Source of the DNA: Codonopsis lanceolata
Taxonomy: Eukaryota > Streptophyta > Magnoliopsida > Asterales > Campanulaceae
Direction of reading: 5' to 3'
Length of the DNA stretch: 64,000 nt
Assembly (NCBI GenBank): GCA_013146195.2
Contig: CM028377.1
Span: 9,338,239-9,402,238 of the forward strand
Shown here: positions 63,860 to 64,000 of the stretch, piece after piece
How positions within the stretch are numbered: position 1 is the first letter of the stretch
How the letters are laid out: each line of letters opens with the position of its first letter
Notes under the pieces: generated by a model
Databases searched by the model: none
Told to the model about the DNA's origin: nothing
Seen by the model: the letters and a program-made list of their open reading frames with translations, nothing else
Made by a program: the position numbers and the translations under genes

Positions 63860-64000
63860 AACTACGTTTGGTCTGATTCCTTTGATAAGGATACGTAGGT
63901 AGCCTATTTCGATAGGCATGACCATCGCAGATGCTTGTTTCGGCTTTGGCTGAACTACATCTGGTCTGATTCCTTTTATTGAAGGATACGAAGGCAGCCT
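63860..64000 (+). repeat. Two conserved hairpin motifs at the right edge
   Basis: AACTACGTTTGGTCTGATTC ... AAGGATACGTAGGT (63860-63900) can fold with CTACGT/ACGTAG and TCCTT/AAGGA stems. A second, diverged copy is at 63952-64000, and an inverted copy lies in the inner element at 34567-34620. The motif is common in plant Tat elements. Confidence 0.75.

Larger units (their letters stand above)
32131..64000 (+). mobile_element. Outer Tat-lineage Ty3/gypsy element (truncated 5', runs off the right edge)
   Basis: RT sequence begins abruptly at about 32131 and continues to 32475, where an inner Tat element is inserted. The coding sequence resumes at 54525 in the same strand and reading order (RT end, RNase H, second RNase H, integrase to 56897). 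Then come a duplicated stem-loop, two genes on the opposite strand and a repeat-rich 3' untranslated region to the end of the window. Two RNase H domains and antisense ORFs are hallmarks of the Tat lineage. The gag, protease and 5' LTR are absent. Confidence 0.9.

Overview
This window is gene-poor flowering-plant nuclear DNA built almost entirely of nested retroelements. The evidence is Ty3/gypsy Tekay, Athila and Tat lineages, a Sirevirus-like Ty1/copia element, plant L1-type LINEs with a terminal RNase H, a MITE and a MULE-like element. I found no intact host gene, tRNA, rRNA or CRISPR array. One 100-N assembly gap lies at 18692-18791. The species cannot be named from the sequence.

Layout. 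(1) 1-9693: a Tekay chromovirus on the minus strand, with gag, PR, RT-RNaseH-IN and a chromodomain tail. Its 5' LTR (4943-9693) is split by a 5'-truncated LINE, and the end of its 3' LTR lies at 1-230. (2) 9694-11715: unassigned AT-rich DNA. (3) 11716-18550: a decayed Athila element on the minus strand, missing the 5' part of gag. Its downstream env-like gene has its own TATA box. A LINE tail is inserted in its pol. (4) 18792-22440: a heavily decayed plus-strand LINE that interrupts a copia element. The copia 3' part (RT end, RNase H, env-like ORF, 3' LTR) runs to 28134. (5) 28135-32130: a gene fragment, an orphan block of Tat LTR sequence, a MULE-like element with ~180 bp inverted repeats, a MITE and a ~300 bp direct duplication. 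(6) 32131-64000: a plus-strand Tat element (the outer copy), cut inside its RT by a 22 kb minus-strand Tat element of the same family (the inner copy, 32476-54524). The target duplication is TTGAC. The inner copy itself carries a 4.3 kb LINE with a perfect 14 bp target duplication.

The most interesting feature is shared by both Tat copies. Downstream of integrase, on the strand opposite gag-pol, each carries two genes: aORF-1, a DUF7745-like protein with its own conserved TATA box, and aORF-2, a multi-exon plant mobile domain (PMD) protein with matching GT-AG introns in both copies. Between the convergent pol and aORF units lies a duplicated, conserved stem-loop element. The outer copy also has a tandem ~159 bp repeat array and conserved hairpins in its 3' untranslated region.

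Two further cross-element links stand out. The Athila and copia env-like ORFs share a recognisable domain. A palindromic CCTTGCG/CGCAAGG cluster lies upstream of TATA boxes in both the Tekay LTR and the Athila env-like unit. Almost every coding unit is broken by frameshifts, stops or deletions, so the locus is a relic rather than a set of working genes.
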